A stretch of 64,000 bases of DNA from Isoetes taiwanensis (taxonomy: Eukaryota > Streptophyta > Lycopodiopsida > Isoetales > Isoetaceae). The position numbers and the translations under genes were made by a program. Of the stretch, positions 47,200-60,625 are shown piece by piece; within the stretch, counting starts at the first letter, position 1, and every line of letters begins with the position of its first letter. The stretch is taken from NCBI GenBank assembly GCA_021234155.1, contig JAJEKV010000072.1, positions 5,061,620 through 5,125,619 on the forward strand, given 5' to 3'. The notes under the pieces are model-generated. The model saw only the letters and a list, made by a program, of their open reading frames with translations. It had not been told where the DNA came from and ran no database searches.

Positions 47200-48074
47200 T
47201 TTATGACATTGAGCTGATGGTAATCAAAAAAAAAAAACAGATACGATAATTATATGAGAGATGGAATAACCTTTGAAGTTTTTGGGGACCTTTCAATAGT
47301 TTTAAGCTTAATTGTCATGATATCTCTTCTAATGCCAATTCTTTTTGTTGATAGATTACCCTGAACGCAAAGTACAAGCTTGACCTTCAATATGATGTGG
47401 CGAAGAGGCAATAATGTCAAGGCTTGGAAACAAGAGGGGCGATGTTTTTCAGCATAATAATCATGACTACGGTTTTTGGGACAGGACGCTTAAAGGAAAA
47501 ACTTATGGATTCCTTATCGAAATTTAAAGGTTGAAATCCATTAAATTTGAGGAGTTCGCAAAGGAACTCATCTCATGCATGCACTATTTTGGTTTATTAA
47601 GGTTTGGCGAGACATGATGTAATCTCGGCTTTGAAACCTATAGGGGAAAGCTATTACTATCATAGAGGCATTGATTGCTTTGGAACAATGATTCATCTAA
47701 TGGCCACATGCAATTCCGCCTGACATCGAACTAGTGGATCGGAAGCAACTAAACCCAATTTATCAAGCTTCAAATCCGTGACCACTTATTTCCTAACTTC
47801 ATAACTTCGAAGCTTTTGTTTTACCGTGAACTATCTTCAATGCTTTAAGATCTCACTTGGCAAGGATAGCGTGTATCTTCTTCATCGATCTAAGCGCACC
47901 GGTTGATCCCAAATAACTTGATCAATTCTATTTTGTATCTTGCAACTTTAAGCTACTTAACCTCTATATAGTTTAACTCTAAAGGCTTATCATTCTTGGA
48001 TATGCCTATGGTTTATGTAATTGTTTTCTATAATTAATGATTAAAAGCTTTTTCCTTCAAAAAAAAAAAAAAAA

Positions 48075-48689
48075 TAGCCCATATCCTCGAATGAATAGTC
48101 CCATCTAAACACTTCTTGAATTAGACCTAATTTTAAATTGTTGACGATAATTTGACCAATACATTGACTGGCATCATCCCTGACGCAGCAAATCGGACCT
48201 ATAGCCCGATGATTTTCGTTGAACCGTATTACCAATATATTAAAAGAATGATAATGTTAAGCAAAGCAAGTGAGGAGGAAGGAGAACTGCCCCAAAGAGA
48301 CAGCGACACTGACACTCCACAACCTTCACAAACAACCGGCAACTCATCGCTAAAATAAACCTAATTACCACCATAACACCTGCTAGAAGTCCCGCCAAAA
48401 TGGCAAACTTCGCTTCTATTAATCCTCGAACACTGTGAAAGCTTTGAAATAGCTTGTACCGAAGTCGCAGGAATCGAGAGGCTGCAGGCTGCTGAATCCC
48501 CCTCAAAGATCCACAATCGCCGTCAAATCAACCACACCAACCACACGACAGATGTCAGTAAGAGCTACACCAGGATACATGAAGCAAAGAATCAAGGGTC
48601 AATCTCACCCGGGGCCAGAGCCCCTCACCCAATCCTGCAGCCCGGCGAGGGCATAAAACCGCATAATGCCTATGCCTCATGATGAAGGC
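48075..48689. other. Spacer between LINE poly(A) and repeat copy 2
   Basis: A minus-strand frame at 48,041-48,235 (VIRFNENHRAIGPICCVRDD) enters the poly(A), so its last residues are spurious. The remainder looks coding-like but is unrecognised; an RNase H-like LINE segment is one possibility. The GC-richer block 48,520-48,690 resembles no feature I can name. Confidence 0.3.
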
Positions 48690-51679
48690 CACGCATTTTG
48701 AGGGTCCTCCACAGCAGGATTGGTCGGGAGTAGCTATAATGTGTTCAAACAATTTACGTAACCTAGGATATGCAATGGCGACCTCTTATAGCCAATAGTC
48801 GAGGAAAAGGATTTTCTAGGGATGGAGTTAGATTCCGGCAAGAAACCAAAAGAACAATGAAAATATGGAAAACAAACTTTTACTAAATGCAATCATAAAA
48901 CAAAATGTTACATGATGGCCTTGAACAATTGAACTTCCTCGTTAGATATATGCGAGCACCATCTTGAATCAATACTCATTTCTATCATGGGTGTGCAGAT
49001 TTTAGTATGAAACATACTTAGGTTGCAATGAGAAGTTTTTAGCCCCTTTCCCTTCGTTGTTTGTATTTAGCATTGTAATTTTGTTCCTAATTACTTTCTT
49101 TGATTTCAACTCACAGAGGAAGCCTATCTTTGCTGGTGTTTTAATGCTTAATGTAGGCACCCAAACCAACCATGTTTCATAGTAAAATTGATCAACCTTC
49201 ATACACATTACTCTTACGGGTAATTTAAAGGGGCTGTCATAAGGTCTTTGTAGGTAGAAGGATTTTTTGTATAATTGTTGTTATAGGGCAGGAAAAGTTC
49301 TGATTTACATATAAAATGTTAATTTGAAAGCGGTTGGGAACATGGGCACAGTTGATCCGGGACTCGGAATGGCATCTTCTATAGTTGGGAGGATAGTTTT
49401 TCCTTATCGGTTGCCTTTCCCAAGAAGTTATGTTCGCGGGGAAAGCGTGACTTGTGTCTTCCTTTATTTTGCTTTAGGACTCTATCGCGCAAAAGACCAA
49501 GCGAGGCATAGGCTTTTGCTCATCTTTGCCAAGATAAACAAACATCTCAATACCACATGTAGTGCATACTTCCTTTCATATGATTACAAAGTACCCAAAT
49601 CATTTTGGGGAACCAATAGAACTCACGAGTCTATCAGTACAATGGGTGCTAAAGGGTAGGCAATAGTGAGTGAGTTCCAATTCTATAGGCACAAAGATTA
49701 GGGTGGATAAAGAAAAGCGAGATAGAAATGCTTGAAGGTTTAGGTAAAAGGATAGGGTGACATTGAGCAGGTCAAATCCATGGGTAGGTAAAAATGACAT
49801 CTAAATAAGAAGGGAACAAAGATAGGGATAAGCAAATATGAAAAGTGGAATTTAAAAATAGGATATATGCATCTCTGAATTCCAAAGATCTGGTATTGTC
49901 GACTGATGATCATGCGACACAGATTAGCACAAAAGAAGTAGACAATGGTGAGTGAGGTCAGGTTCATAGGCTGCTGATTAGGTTGGCATTGGTAAGCACA
50001 AGGTTTTACTCAAAATTAACGGCATTCACGGTAAAGGTAAAAAGTGACACACCAATTTCTATCCAAGAGTGAGATACATAACACCACAACCCATGTCGGA
50101 TGTGTGACTTTTGAATCAATGACTTCGATAAATGGGGCCTTATAGTTTATATTCATAATGACATTTTGAAAGGAGAGGAGCCATCATATGGAAGGAACTA
50201 AGGTTTTGTGATTAAGTTTAGTCTAGTAAGCGGCTTTGATATATGGATATAATTTAGAGCCACAATGAGGAGGTGGCAGGAATCTGGTTGGGAAGCAAGG
50301 GATATGGTTTGCAGAGCGAGAAAAAGGAAATTGTTCTCTGACGGTTAACAACAAAAATAATAATGGGTCACAATTTATCTCTCCACAATTCAAAAGCATA
50401 TTTGTTAAGCGGTTAATGCGAGGCCAAGCAATTTTTTTCGTGGTGTTTATGTGACAGCATGATCTTTATGAGCTAGCTAGCGGTGCTAGTTTTAAAATCT
50501 TCGTGGGCTTTATAAGATGGGGAGTGGCATCTTTGGGGATTTGAGTTGGTCTCGAGGCTGCCATAAAGCGGGGGCTGGACATGTTCACGAGTCAGAAAGT
50601 TGTCAGTCACCGCAAAATATCTGTATTGTTAAACATGAAAAACTACTCGCAAACCAAGAAAATAAACATGATTGGATCTTGTTAGTTTAAGCACGCCGTG
50701 TAGCAGGACTAAGCACCACAAAAATTTACGTATGAAAAAGCCTTGAATTCCAAACGTAATGACAAGAAAACATTTATCCTTCAGTGAAAATTAAAGCATG
50801 GTGCTGAGTTCTGGCTACTTCTCTGATTCTCCAGCGTATTGAAAAGAAAAGTTTAACATCGTTTGTCAGATCCTTTTGTCCCTGACCATACACTTTGAAT
50901 AAGTGGAATGTAATGAGAACCAAATTTTGTTTCATTCTAATTGCAACTGCTGAAGTTCCAAAGATTGATTTGGCAGTAGATTTTTATGTTTTCTGACAAG
51001 CAAATGGAGCTAAAGAAGCTTTTGAAGATCTGTGACCCAAGACCATAGAAAGTAGTAAGGGTGAGTCTATCAAATACATTGATGCTACCAGGAAAAGTTT
51101 GAATAAATCTGCTTTATATACTTTCAAAAAGGCGAGCATACCAGAGATGTTGTAAGCCAGCCTTCCTTCAAACAACCCAAGCAAACATGAATGATAACAA
51201 TAGCGCTAGGTGCTTGCAGGTCCGAATAGAAATTGAAAGCATGCATTAAGGCCTCAGATAATCCAGGCAACAATAAGGTTGAGGCTGGTCCGTCGATCCG
51301 AACAATTAAATCGATGAATAGAGAAGGGTAATATGGTGTTTGGTGGCCTTCAAAGAGGAGTGCAAAGGGAATTAAGAAAAGACAGATTGGCAAAGAAACC
51401 CCAATTCAAAGCAAATTCCATCGACTCAAAATCCACTTTAAATCTTAGTGCTATGGATGAAAGCTGCAGATTTAAGCATAGGGAAGAAAAGAAACGAGAA
51501 GCAAATGGTTAACTATGCAAAAGAAGTAAAAAGCAATTGGCCGCAGTAGAAAGAGGTAGGAAATAATTGCCCCGCACATGGATATAAGAAAGAAAAATGG
51601 CCATGCATGGAGATATAAGAAAACACAAGCAAACAAGACAAGACAAGCAATATTATTGAACAACGGACATAACCTTGGC

Positions 51680-52575
51680 CGCCATGGTAAGATTAACCTG
51701 AGCGGTCGGGAATACAGCCGCCGGCCGTGAAGCCGAAGCTTAGTGAGGCCGATCAAACACATTTTATGCAAAAAATAGTTAACAAATCCTTGGCAGTCGC
51801 GTATAGCAAGAATGCACTCTTACTCAGTGACTGCGAAATCGAAGAGGCAAAATCCAGTACAAAAAAATGGCAGCGCAAAGAGGAGACCAAAAATAAGAAA
51901 ATACAAAACCTTCCATAATCTAATCACAATAGAACGAGAGTAAGAAAGGTGCACACAAGATAGAGATGATACATAGATGTAGAATAATCCTAGAAGAATG
52001 GCGCAAGAGCGAGAGCAAAGAGATGTCTAGAAGAGGAAAACGGGCGTGGGAAGAAATGGAAAGTGTCAAGAACCTACACGGTAAAACAAGGAAAATAATG
52101 TGAAAATATGCAAGCAATGCTGAAGAAATATATGCCAAGACTGATAAAGAATCTAATATATGAACAGAATCAAGAGTACAATGGTCTCAAGACAAGCAGA
52201 ACACGAGACAGCATGCTCAGGAAGGCTTAAGATCAAGGAACCGAATGGACGACAAGAAGAGATGCCTCCTTATATATCTAGACCAGACCAATCTGATCGC
52301 CACCCAATGGATGAGATCATGCAAGTGTCAAAGATGCATATTGGTTCTAGAATATTCTAAACCCTCCTGAAACGGGTCCCACATATGAGAAAGATGTGGG
52401 ATGTCTTTAACAAATATTGGTAGCCCATTTGGCAAAAGTGTGTGAGTCGTAACTAGGAGGTTGCAGTTCAAAGTCTGTCTTGTGCAACCGCCCATTTGTA
52501 TTCAGTGTGATGACTATCTTTTGTACATACGAGTATAATGTTAAGTATGATATGAATATATCCGTATTAATTAGA
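51680..52575 (-). mobile_element. gypsy LTR, copy 2
   Basis: Counterpart of the LTR at 4,960-5,869. The TATA segment (TATATAAGG near 52,265-52,277, minus strand) and the tRNA-like boxes are kept, with scattered indels. Confidence 0.45.
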
Positions 52576-53258
52576 TCCATCCCCCTCTTGCAATGACGAG
52601 TCCTCGAATTTGGGGCGGAGTACTCAAACTTGGCTTATCAGGAATTAGCGTCGGTGAAACTTCGGCAATTTATTTATCAGGAGCATTAGTCAAATTCTAC
52701 GTAGGTTCGAGGTTCTATCACTTGGCGAGTAACCTTTCAATGAATAAAATAATACAATCTTGGCTAAAAACTTGGAGTCCGAATCCTCTGACCCTTGGAA
52801 CCCTCATGACTATCCAAATTTCGGGTGGTGGCTTACGGGGAACGCGATCCCGAAAGTATTGGTCGTGGGCTCCAATAGAGAAACATGAAATATTGATGAA
52901 GCCAACAACCGAGAGAGCTTCGGTCGGAATGCCACATTGCTGATCCGGCCGCGGATCCGGTAAGGACCAAAGGCGCGACGATAGTCAAGCGAATTCTGAG
53001 GGGCGTGGAGGGTGGAGGTCCCACGAAGAAGCGGACAAGGTGACCAGCTAACGTGGAATTTAGTTATTGTCAAATGTATAATGCAGATAGCGTTCTTATT
53101 GCTTTCGGTGGAAGATGATGCTGAAGATCCGATTGAAAGAGCACGGAGTTTTCTCAAGTCGAGACTTGGCACTAGGATGACCGGCGATCAACGAAGATCG
53201 CGACCAAAGTTCGAGAAGAACGAGTCCGGCGATGGGAGGCATGTCTTAAGTTATTATA
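52576..53258 (-). pseudogene. gypsy pol C-terminus, copy 2
   Basis: Counterpart of 5,867-6,558. IFHVSLLEP survives near 52,870-52,900 and the order of sequence is the same, but the chromodomain end is garbled. It ends at the same junction with the palindrome-bearing segment. Confidence 0.6.
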
Positions 53259-53690
53259 GCGAGGTTCACGCTAAGCGTGAACTGGAGGTTTGACGATTAG
53301 AGATAGCAAAGGTTCAATGAGGTTATGTAGTGTAGTGTGAAATATGGATGCATAAAGGGTACGAGCTTAAAATGGGATGCATACTAATTTAGCTTCAAAT
53401 TCACGCCAAGCATGGTTCACAATAGGAGCTACCAACACCAAGCTGAATTGGCAATTAATTTAGCTTTAAATTTATGCCAAGCGTGATCTCTTGTTTTGAA
53501 AAGCATTCTAAAAAAATGTTTATCTTCTTTTTCGTGAATTTTTTGTTTTTAAAAAGCTTCCGCTGCCGTGAATTGCATTAGTAGCTTAATTCATTTCCGC
53601 GTCTTTCTATGTTGATCCATTGCGAGTTCTATTCAAATGGCGCCGGTTTACGTTCTATGATACTGATTCAATATTCGTACTATTGTAGTC
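53259..53690 (+). repeat. Palindrome-bearing intron segment, copy 2
   Basis: GTTCACGCTAAGCGTGAAC is preserved at 53,264-53,282, and the unit TTCACGCCAAGCATGG near 53,399-53,414 is also kept. Others are damaged, for example near 53,437, where GCC and GCG are lost. Confidence 0.6.
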
Positions 53691-53691
53691 C

Positions 53692-56392
53692 ATACATGGA
53701 GCGAAAACGCCATGCCCACAATCGCGGGTGGAATATGGTTGCCCATTACCCACTGCATAGTATGGTCAAAATCATGATTCAAGCTCACCGAGCGGACTCT
53801 CGCATAAATTATTATGGAGAAGAAGAAGACCGGAAGCAGCAACCAAAATCAAAAGGTGGTGATGACATTGCATCCTTCCGATAGCACATCTAGCGAATTA
53901 GGGTCCAAATTTCATTATAGATAAGATTGTCTTTGTAAGGAGGCTGCATTATAGCACGAAGTGGAAACGAATTAAGGGACGGCTTTGGCGCAAAAGCCAG
54001 CCGGATACTATGGGTAGGCGCTCTGTTGATGTATCTTTGACTTGAATGTGTGAGGAGATGAGAAAGACTTCCGGGGGCTAGACGACACTGAGACCATTTG
54101 GATTTTAGACCCGTTCCAAAGAAACACACTTTCACTGGGGGATAGGATGTCCCTTCGTTGAGTGTTTGAAGTCATGTGGGAAGGATAATACGTTATAATG
54201 AAGTCAGCTGTGAGCTGAGTTACAAAGGTTATGGGGATGTGGCGTATCCCGAAATAGATTGCCCAAAACTGAAGGTCCAAAATGATGACATCAAAGTTTG
54301 TAATGCAATTAAAGGATCTTTAAAAAAATTGAAGGCTAAAATGCAAAACATAAAGAGCTCTACCCCAAGGTAATTCCGCCGAGTTGAGAAGAAAAGTGGC
54401 AATCGAGAAGAAGATTACTAGAGAGAAGAAGACAACGTCCCATTATTAGGTCTGGGTGCAAAAGGTCCTTGCGGAATCAACCACTTGCCCCTATAAACAT
54501 ATCACTCTTTGTGTTGGGCGGTAGGGGTGGGAGAGGAGATATGTAGGCAAACCGCATGACTACAAAGATCTTCTTTACTGACTATATAGATCAACAACCG
54601 AGGTCCTTTACTATTGTCATCGTTTGTCCTTTTGGGTGACTCACACCGCATGTACTATCCACTTTTGCTCATGATTTGAAGTGCCTCAAAGTAGTATTAG
54701 GAGGGGATGCCTAATATATGATGTTAAGGATAATGGCTGCAACAGCGATGGAAGATGGCACATGGATCTTCATTATGATATCCATCCGCCGTGACGGGGA
54801 ATATGCGATAATGCTAAGGCCAAAAGGGTGATAATAAATAATTAGTATGGAATGTTTTCTTCTAGATGATCCGTGACTTACAACCATATTCTATCATACC
54901 TAACTGTGATCAAGATGAGGAAACATGATGAGTCGAAGAGATGAGGAGGATCGGGACCCTCTCCTAAGTGGTGAAATCAAGTACAAGCTTACCAACTAGG
55001 AGAGAAGGGCCTCCTTAATAAAATGGATTTCCCTCGCCTATGGTCGCTATTAGAGCATTTGCTCCAATTGATACAAGCGTCTTGGAGCTTCATGTTGGAG
55101 AGGTTATATTGCGAGAGGTTCTTATGGGTGTTAGAAGATGTCCCTTTGCTTTGTGAGGAGGATGAGCGAGGGCCAAAAGATTTCTTGAACCATTCCTCAT
55201 GCATGTACTTGTCAAAATCTCCTAAAGGTCCTTATGGCAACCCGATCTTCAGCAATCAAAGTCACCGTGGACTTGTCCAATTCAAAATGACCGATGGTTA
55301 CGGTAGAGGAACTAGTAATCCATCGAGCAAGGAAAAATGACTGACCTTTAAACCGTCGCAAATCGTGATGAAGGTTTGCACAAAGTGATTCAATACAAAT
55401 CTAAAATAATGTTTAGCAGAAGGATGTAGAGGAATAGAAAATAACAATTCTACCATCCAGAAGAGCACGGAGATTAAGGGTGGCGAAGAGGGAGAATGAC
55501 GCAAACTGTGTGGAACGAAGATGACAGGGTATGGCCTTCTGGATGAAATGATGATTTAACAATTTAGGCCCCAGTTTTGAATTAAATGCCAAGCATGCTT
55601 TTGATTATATTTCATTGTCACACTAAATCACGTAGAGCACAATTTGGTTAAGACTAACTCAAATCACGCTGGCCCGGCGTTTTATTGGTGTGATCATATC
55701 TTCCGACGGTTTACACGCTTTGATGTTCGAAAATTGCCTTAGCGTTTCTAAGAAGGTTGCAGGTATTAGAGCCTAAACTTGAGTCCTTTGTAAAGACTTT
55801 TCTAAACATAAAGTGGCTAGAGATCGGGTTCATGGCACACCATTAGGAATCAAACACCAAGTGGATCTATCGCAACAAGACTTGAATACTAGAGAAAGCC
55901 ACTTTAGGTTGTTTTGAAGTTGGTATTTGGTCATCCATGGAACTAAAGAACATCGAAAGGATACTTTGAGGCATCAGGGGAAATCGTGAACATTAGTTGA
56001 CCTTTGGGATCGAACAAATGTGTGAAGTTACTAACTCAAAGATCCAACTGCAAAACCATTCTTCATCAAACACTCTTTGCAACATGATGGGACTAACTTG
56101 GTATCAAGAATAAGGATGATATAATCATGATGGATGACGATGCTCTCAAATGCTTCAATAACTCAAACGCGCAGGGGCACTTCAATCTACCATCACTACG
56201 ATCCAAAAATTTTGCGACAGATGATTTTTACGTTGAAGTTTATGTCTAATATGAATAATTTGGCTATGGGGATGATGGTGCGTGAAGTGTTAGATTCACA
56301 CCCGAACTAGATAGAACGGGTTGACATAGAACCAGTCACCTTGTTAAATACGTGGAAAACATGGATTGATCCCCCTTAATGTTTTATTGGAA
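53692..56392 (+). pseudogene. Unknown-plus-phosphatase gene, copy 2, heavily frameshifted
   Basis: Counterpart of 6,992-9,729. Recognisable fragments remain (DDTETIWILD near 54,080; the phosphatase motif III region, with VDDD read as MDDD, near 56,130; the tail ending EKHGLIP), but I count a frame change roughly every 30-60 nt. The in-frame TAG of copy 1 is also present (55,994-55,996). The damage is mostly indels, unlike a normal ageing pseudogene. Confidence 0.75.
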
Positions 56393-58922
56393 TATATAAT
56401 ATTTTTGTATGATATTTGTGTCATGTATCCATAATTTGGTCTCAGAATTGTCTCGCAAATAGTAATGCAACTGTTATTATCAAACCTAATATTTTTCATC
56501 TAAATGTTTGTTCAATTTTGGTCTCATCTATCTTAGCAACTTGCTCTTCATTTTTTGCATGTTTTAATTAAGTATATGAAATGACATACGTGAATTGCAA
56601 CCTTATGTTATTTATCAAGTAAAAAAAAAGATTAAAAGATCAAAACCCCCTAGAAGAGCAAGTTGGCGTGATTTTGGAGTTGACATAATCCCAATTTAAT
56701 TGATGATGGTTTAATGGTCTCATCCAAACAAATCCAACAGAGGCAAACCTTTTTCAACCCCAAGCCTGCGGTATCCTGTTTCGTTACAGCATACAATAAA
56801 CATGCACATATCCCCCCAACTTTCCCGTTAGCAAAAGGCTCGTTCCTTGCCTGGATGCCGCCATATGTATAATTCCCGGAGTAGAATAATGCTCATCGAC
56901 ACTGATTATCCCATTAATGATTACTCCCATCTCCATGAAAACCCATTAGTAGAAGTAGAATGAAGAAAATAAAGTCAGCAAAAAAGGTCCATGTCGCAGA
57001 AACCATCAGATATGGACATGACAACATAGAGACGAGGGGGAATGTAAGAGCCCATGCAATAAACATCATTCTAAATTCAAAAATATGGAAACTATGAAAG
57101 GGATACATACACATGGCAACCGCTCACCCCTTTAAACCAATAAAGATTGAAAGATGCCAAGTCTCAAGAGAAGTCCACCAATTTAAGCCACAATTATAGA
57201 ACCTCCCTAATGGAGAAAAAGCATAAATAGCAAGAATGAAGCTTAAGCAAGCTAGAACACTAAAGAAAATTAACCTCAGATGGCACCTAAATTGAGTTGA
57301 CACATTTCATATCCACGAACATTTATCAACGATTGGCAAAAGAAATACAAAGGAGATTAGACCCAATTCAAAATAATAAAGAAGGGTTGTTATCCACACT
57401 TTCTCATAGATTCAAAAAGACAGATGAATGCAAACCGATTTTAAAGTGGGATTAATGGCGTAGCGGTTTGGGCCACCGAGCAAGCTCCTGAACCTCATTG
57501 CATGCACGATACCGCCTGCCCTTATCCGCACTCTAAATTAACAAAATGTCTTCCCATTTTAAACCATGGTTAAAAACCCCAAAATAGAAAGATGACCTTT
57601 AAATGCAATTAAAATTTGCTCAAACATGGCAAAATATATGGTTCACATACAATAAATGAAATATTTAAGCATTAAAAGGGATGTGACTATGTGATGGATA
57701 ACCATAAAAATTGGGCCCTTTCTAAAAGGATTCATGTCCCAGATTTTGAATGGGGAAAGCAAGTTGGATGTCATTGTGAAATGCCTTTGTTCAAGCATGT
57801 GTGTTACTTGCAATAAATTGAGCTACTTCCATATTGATCTTCCCGTATCTACATACTAAAAATGGAAGGACTAGAAAAGACCATTCCAATTATGTGTCTA
57901 TCTTGAGAATATTTAGATTTTTCTCGCCTCCAATTATCTAAAAATACCACCACCCAAAGCTATGCACTCAAATTTCTTTGTAGTTGAAGAAATGTGAGCC
58001 ATTCTAGTGCCAAATGCCCCGATGTTTTCCTTTATGCATGCCACTAACGTATATGGAATCAAGTTTAGCTATAACTGTTTGAAGAGAAAAAAAAAAATAA
58101 TTAATATAGCCTCCCACCTATCAAGTGGAGGAAGCCAAGATAAGTAACAAAGAAGCATTATTTCAAGAAGGAAATTTCAAAAAATAAAATAAAATGAAGA
58201 ACACAATACCCATTATGCATAAAAACTTTGGAATGTTGATTAGACCCTTGGTTAATTTTCAATTGTCGCCACGCATTTCACTCCACTTGTACTCACCCAT
58301 ATTCCAAATTTATAATCAATGCACCTCGATCGTGTCTTCTTAACCCCAACATAATCCGTGGATTAGATCTTATTAGTCTTGAAAGGTTTACCTTCTATTT
58401 TCAAAAATAATCTAGATCCAAATGTAGTGCAAGAATGAATGAACATTCTAGAGTAATTGAGTGAAGAAGTTCTTCGATTTTGTGATAAGAAAAGTTGCAC
58501 AAGAAAACCTTAATGTGAAAGGCAATGGCAACAAACCCAAACAGTTCAAATGGTCATCCAAACAGATAGGATTAAAGAATACAATATTTAGAAATTAAGA
58601 TATTGAACTCGATAATTGAAATTTACCTTTATTTCCTCCAAGCCTAAAAAGGAATTAAGGATTTAGACTCCAGCGACAATTCTATAAGCACCTAATCAAC
58701 TTTGTTTAAACACACAATGATAGTGAAGTTCAACCCTACATAAGTAACATACTTGGAAATAGAACGAAAGAGAAAGTTACAAATATTAAAGATTATTCCA
58801 TGGTTGCACATGCATAACACTACCCGAGAAAACGACAAAATGGAAGGGACAAATCGCATGAAATTGAATGAATGAAGTATGACAATCATGGCGTAACTTC
58901 AAGACCCATAACATGACATTAC
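56393..58922. other. Copy 2 counterpart of 9,730-12,289, no gene called
   Basis: AT-rich with scattered indels against copy 1. No coding segment could be supported. Confidence 0.4.
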
Positions 58923-59052
58923 CTGGAGTATGTTGAACTTGGGATGCCAGAATGTCAAAAAAATGACATGATTTGTTATGTAGAGTCCAATCCCTTGTTG
59001 TCCCATTAAAATCACATAAAAATCCTGGATGCACATGCTCAAACCAATGCAC
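58923..59052 (-). CDS. Exon-like segment, copy 2, identical to 12,290-12,419
   Basis: Same 130 nt, same splice borders, same open frame (HWFEHVHPGFLCDF at the start). Its CTG and CAG triplets are unchanged although those in neighbouring sequence are altered. This island of perfect identity supports real coding function or at least a different methylation state. Product unknown. Confidence 0.5.
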
Positions 59053-60496
59053 CTAATATCTTACCATTGCACATAATAATTGAAATGATATGCACCTCCA
59101 ACCTATTATAAGACATTCATTCAACATAACAAAATGCATTTGAAAGAAAAGAGTGACTTCAATATCATGGCTAAGAGAACATAATGCCTATATAAAATGC
59201 CAATCAAATTCCCTATATAATGCCTATATATCGCCCATATAAATCCCATCAAGCTTGATTAGGTGAAATTTACTTCAACATGCCTATATTGGTTTAAACA
59301 TTGTAAAGAAGATTTATTTCAACATGCCTATATTGGTTTAACATTGTAAAGATGACTCGTGAAATCATATCAACAATAACTCGACCCAATAACCTTTGAT
59401 TCCCAATAAACACAATGCTTTTTGCACTACAAAATGGCTATAGAGTTTAATTAAAATAGAAAAATTTCAAAGACAATTATGAGCAAGAATATCCGAGAAT
59501 CCATATTTAGAAACCTCTTTCTACCCACAATATACAAACCGCATTTCATTATGTTAACTTACTTAATTAAAAATAATTCTATATTTTGGGGTTTCAAATG
59601 CCCTCCTTCCAGTCCATGGTCACAAAGAATCGTAAAATAATATCATCACACCAATCATGCTTTGATTTTTTCCTCGCTTCTAAGAAGCAAGAGTTTGCTT
59701 TTTGTATACAAAGTGTTTATAGCAAAAAAAACAAAGATACAATGGACTCTGCTTTGCACTTTGTAGCTCTTCCTATTGCATATAGTAGGATTTCCATCTA
59801 GAATGGCCAAGATTATGGTTGTTGAAGAATCATAAAAATCATGTTCTAAACTATTTTTTAAAATCATATGGGCTAAATCCAACTCAAGCCGATTCCAATT
59901 CACCGCTTTTACAAATATAAAACAAAGATGTAGTAGATTTCCACCTAGAATATACCAAGCTGATGGTTGTCAAAGCCCGCATTTAATAAGAAAGAAATGA
60001 AAAAGAGAGTATTTGCTCACGCTTTTAAATACCTTTACCGCTAATCCAAAGATATACAAATTGTATAGGTAACACAAATCTTTTGCAAGGTCGCCAAATT
60101 TTGATGATATTATCTCGATCCAAAATGATCGGAAAAATAGGTAGATGTGAGACTTGTTAAACAATTCCATTGCACCCCTGCAAGAAAGTATAAATACGAT
60201 GCTTGAACTTTGGATATGCCCCTTTTGGACTCTAAATACACCTCTCAGGCAAAGATAAGCAAAAAACCACCAGAAGACTTCAAAAAAGATTGAATAAGTA
60301 ACTTGCTAATTTTGTTACTTTCAAATCACAAAAACACCAAACTCACATGGTTGAAAATGGCCAATGCCCGGATGGCTTTTTGAGGAGAAATATATGTACC
60401 ATAGAAGCAGCTTTAATAGGATAGACCAAAGTGTAAAAGAGTCCATCACGACCTGAGATAATCATAACCCGCCATTACAAAGCATGAAGTTCTAAC

Positions 60497-60566
60497 TTTC
60501 TATAGATAATGCAAAAATGAACGCCCTTACATTTGAGTTGACGACATATGTGGTTGCACTTAACAG
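60497..60566 (-). CDS. Short exon-like segment, copy 2
   Basis: Counterpart of 13,895-13,958, lying just inside the clean part of copy 2. The coding piece and splice borders are unchanged by eye. Coordinates are approximate. Confidence 0.35.
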
Positions 60567-60625
60567 ATAATGTGCTTCATGGAAGAAAAGTTTTTCGAGA
60601 TTTATCTTGCTATGTACCGGATTAA

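Larger units (their letters stand above)
40985..48074 (+). mobile_element. L1-type LINE retrotransposon with poly(A), coding capacity broken
   Basis: In order on the plus strand: ORF1 with a DUF4283-like domain (41.1-41.9 kb) and a long tail (42.3-43.2 kb), endonuclease (43.58-44.4 kb), reverse transcriptase (44.4-46.5 kb), zf-RVT domain (46.8-47.2 kb), 3' UTR, and a 16-nt poly(A) at 48,059-48,074. This is the standard plant L1 layout and near full length (about 7.1 kb). Frames are clean at 41.09-41.58 and 42.34-43.16 kb but riddled with small indels at 41.9-42.3 and 43.2-47.7 kb, a patchy pattern more like uneven sequence quality than ageing. The 5' end is approximate. Confidence 0.85.
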
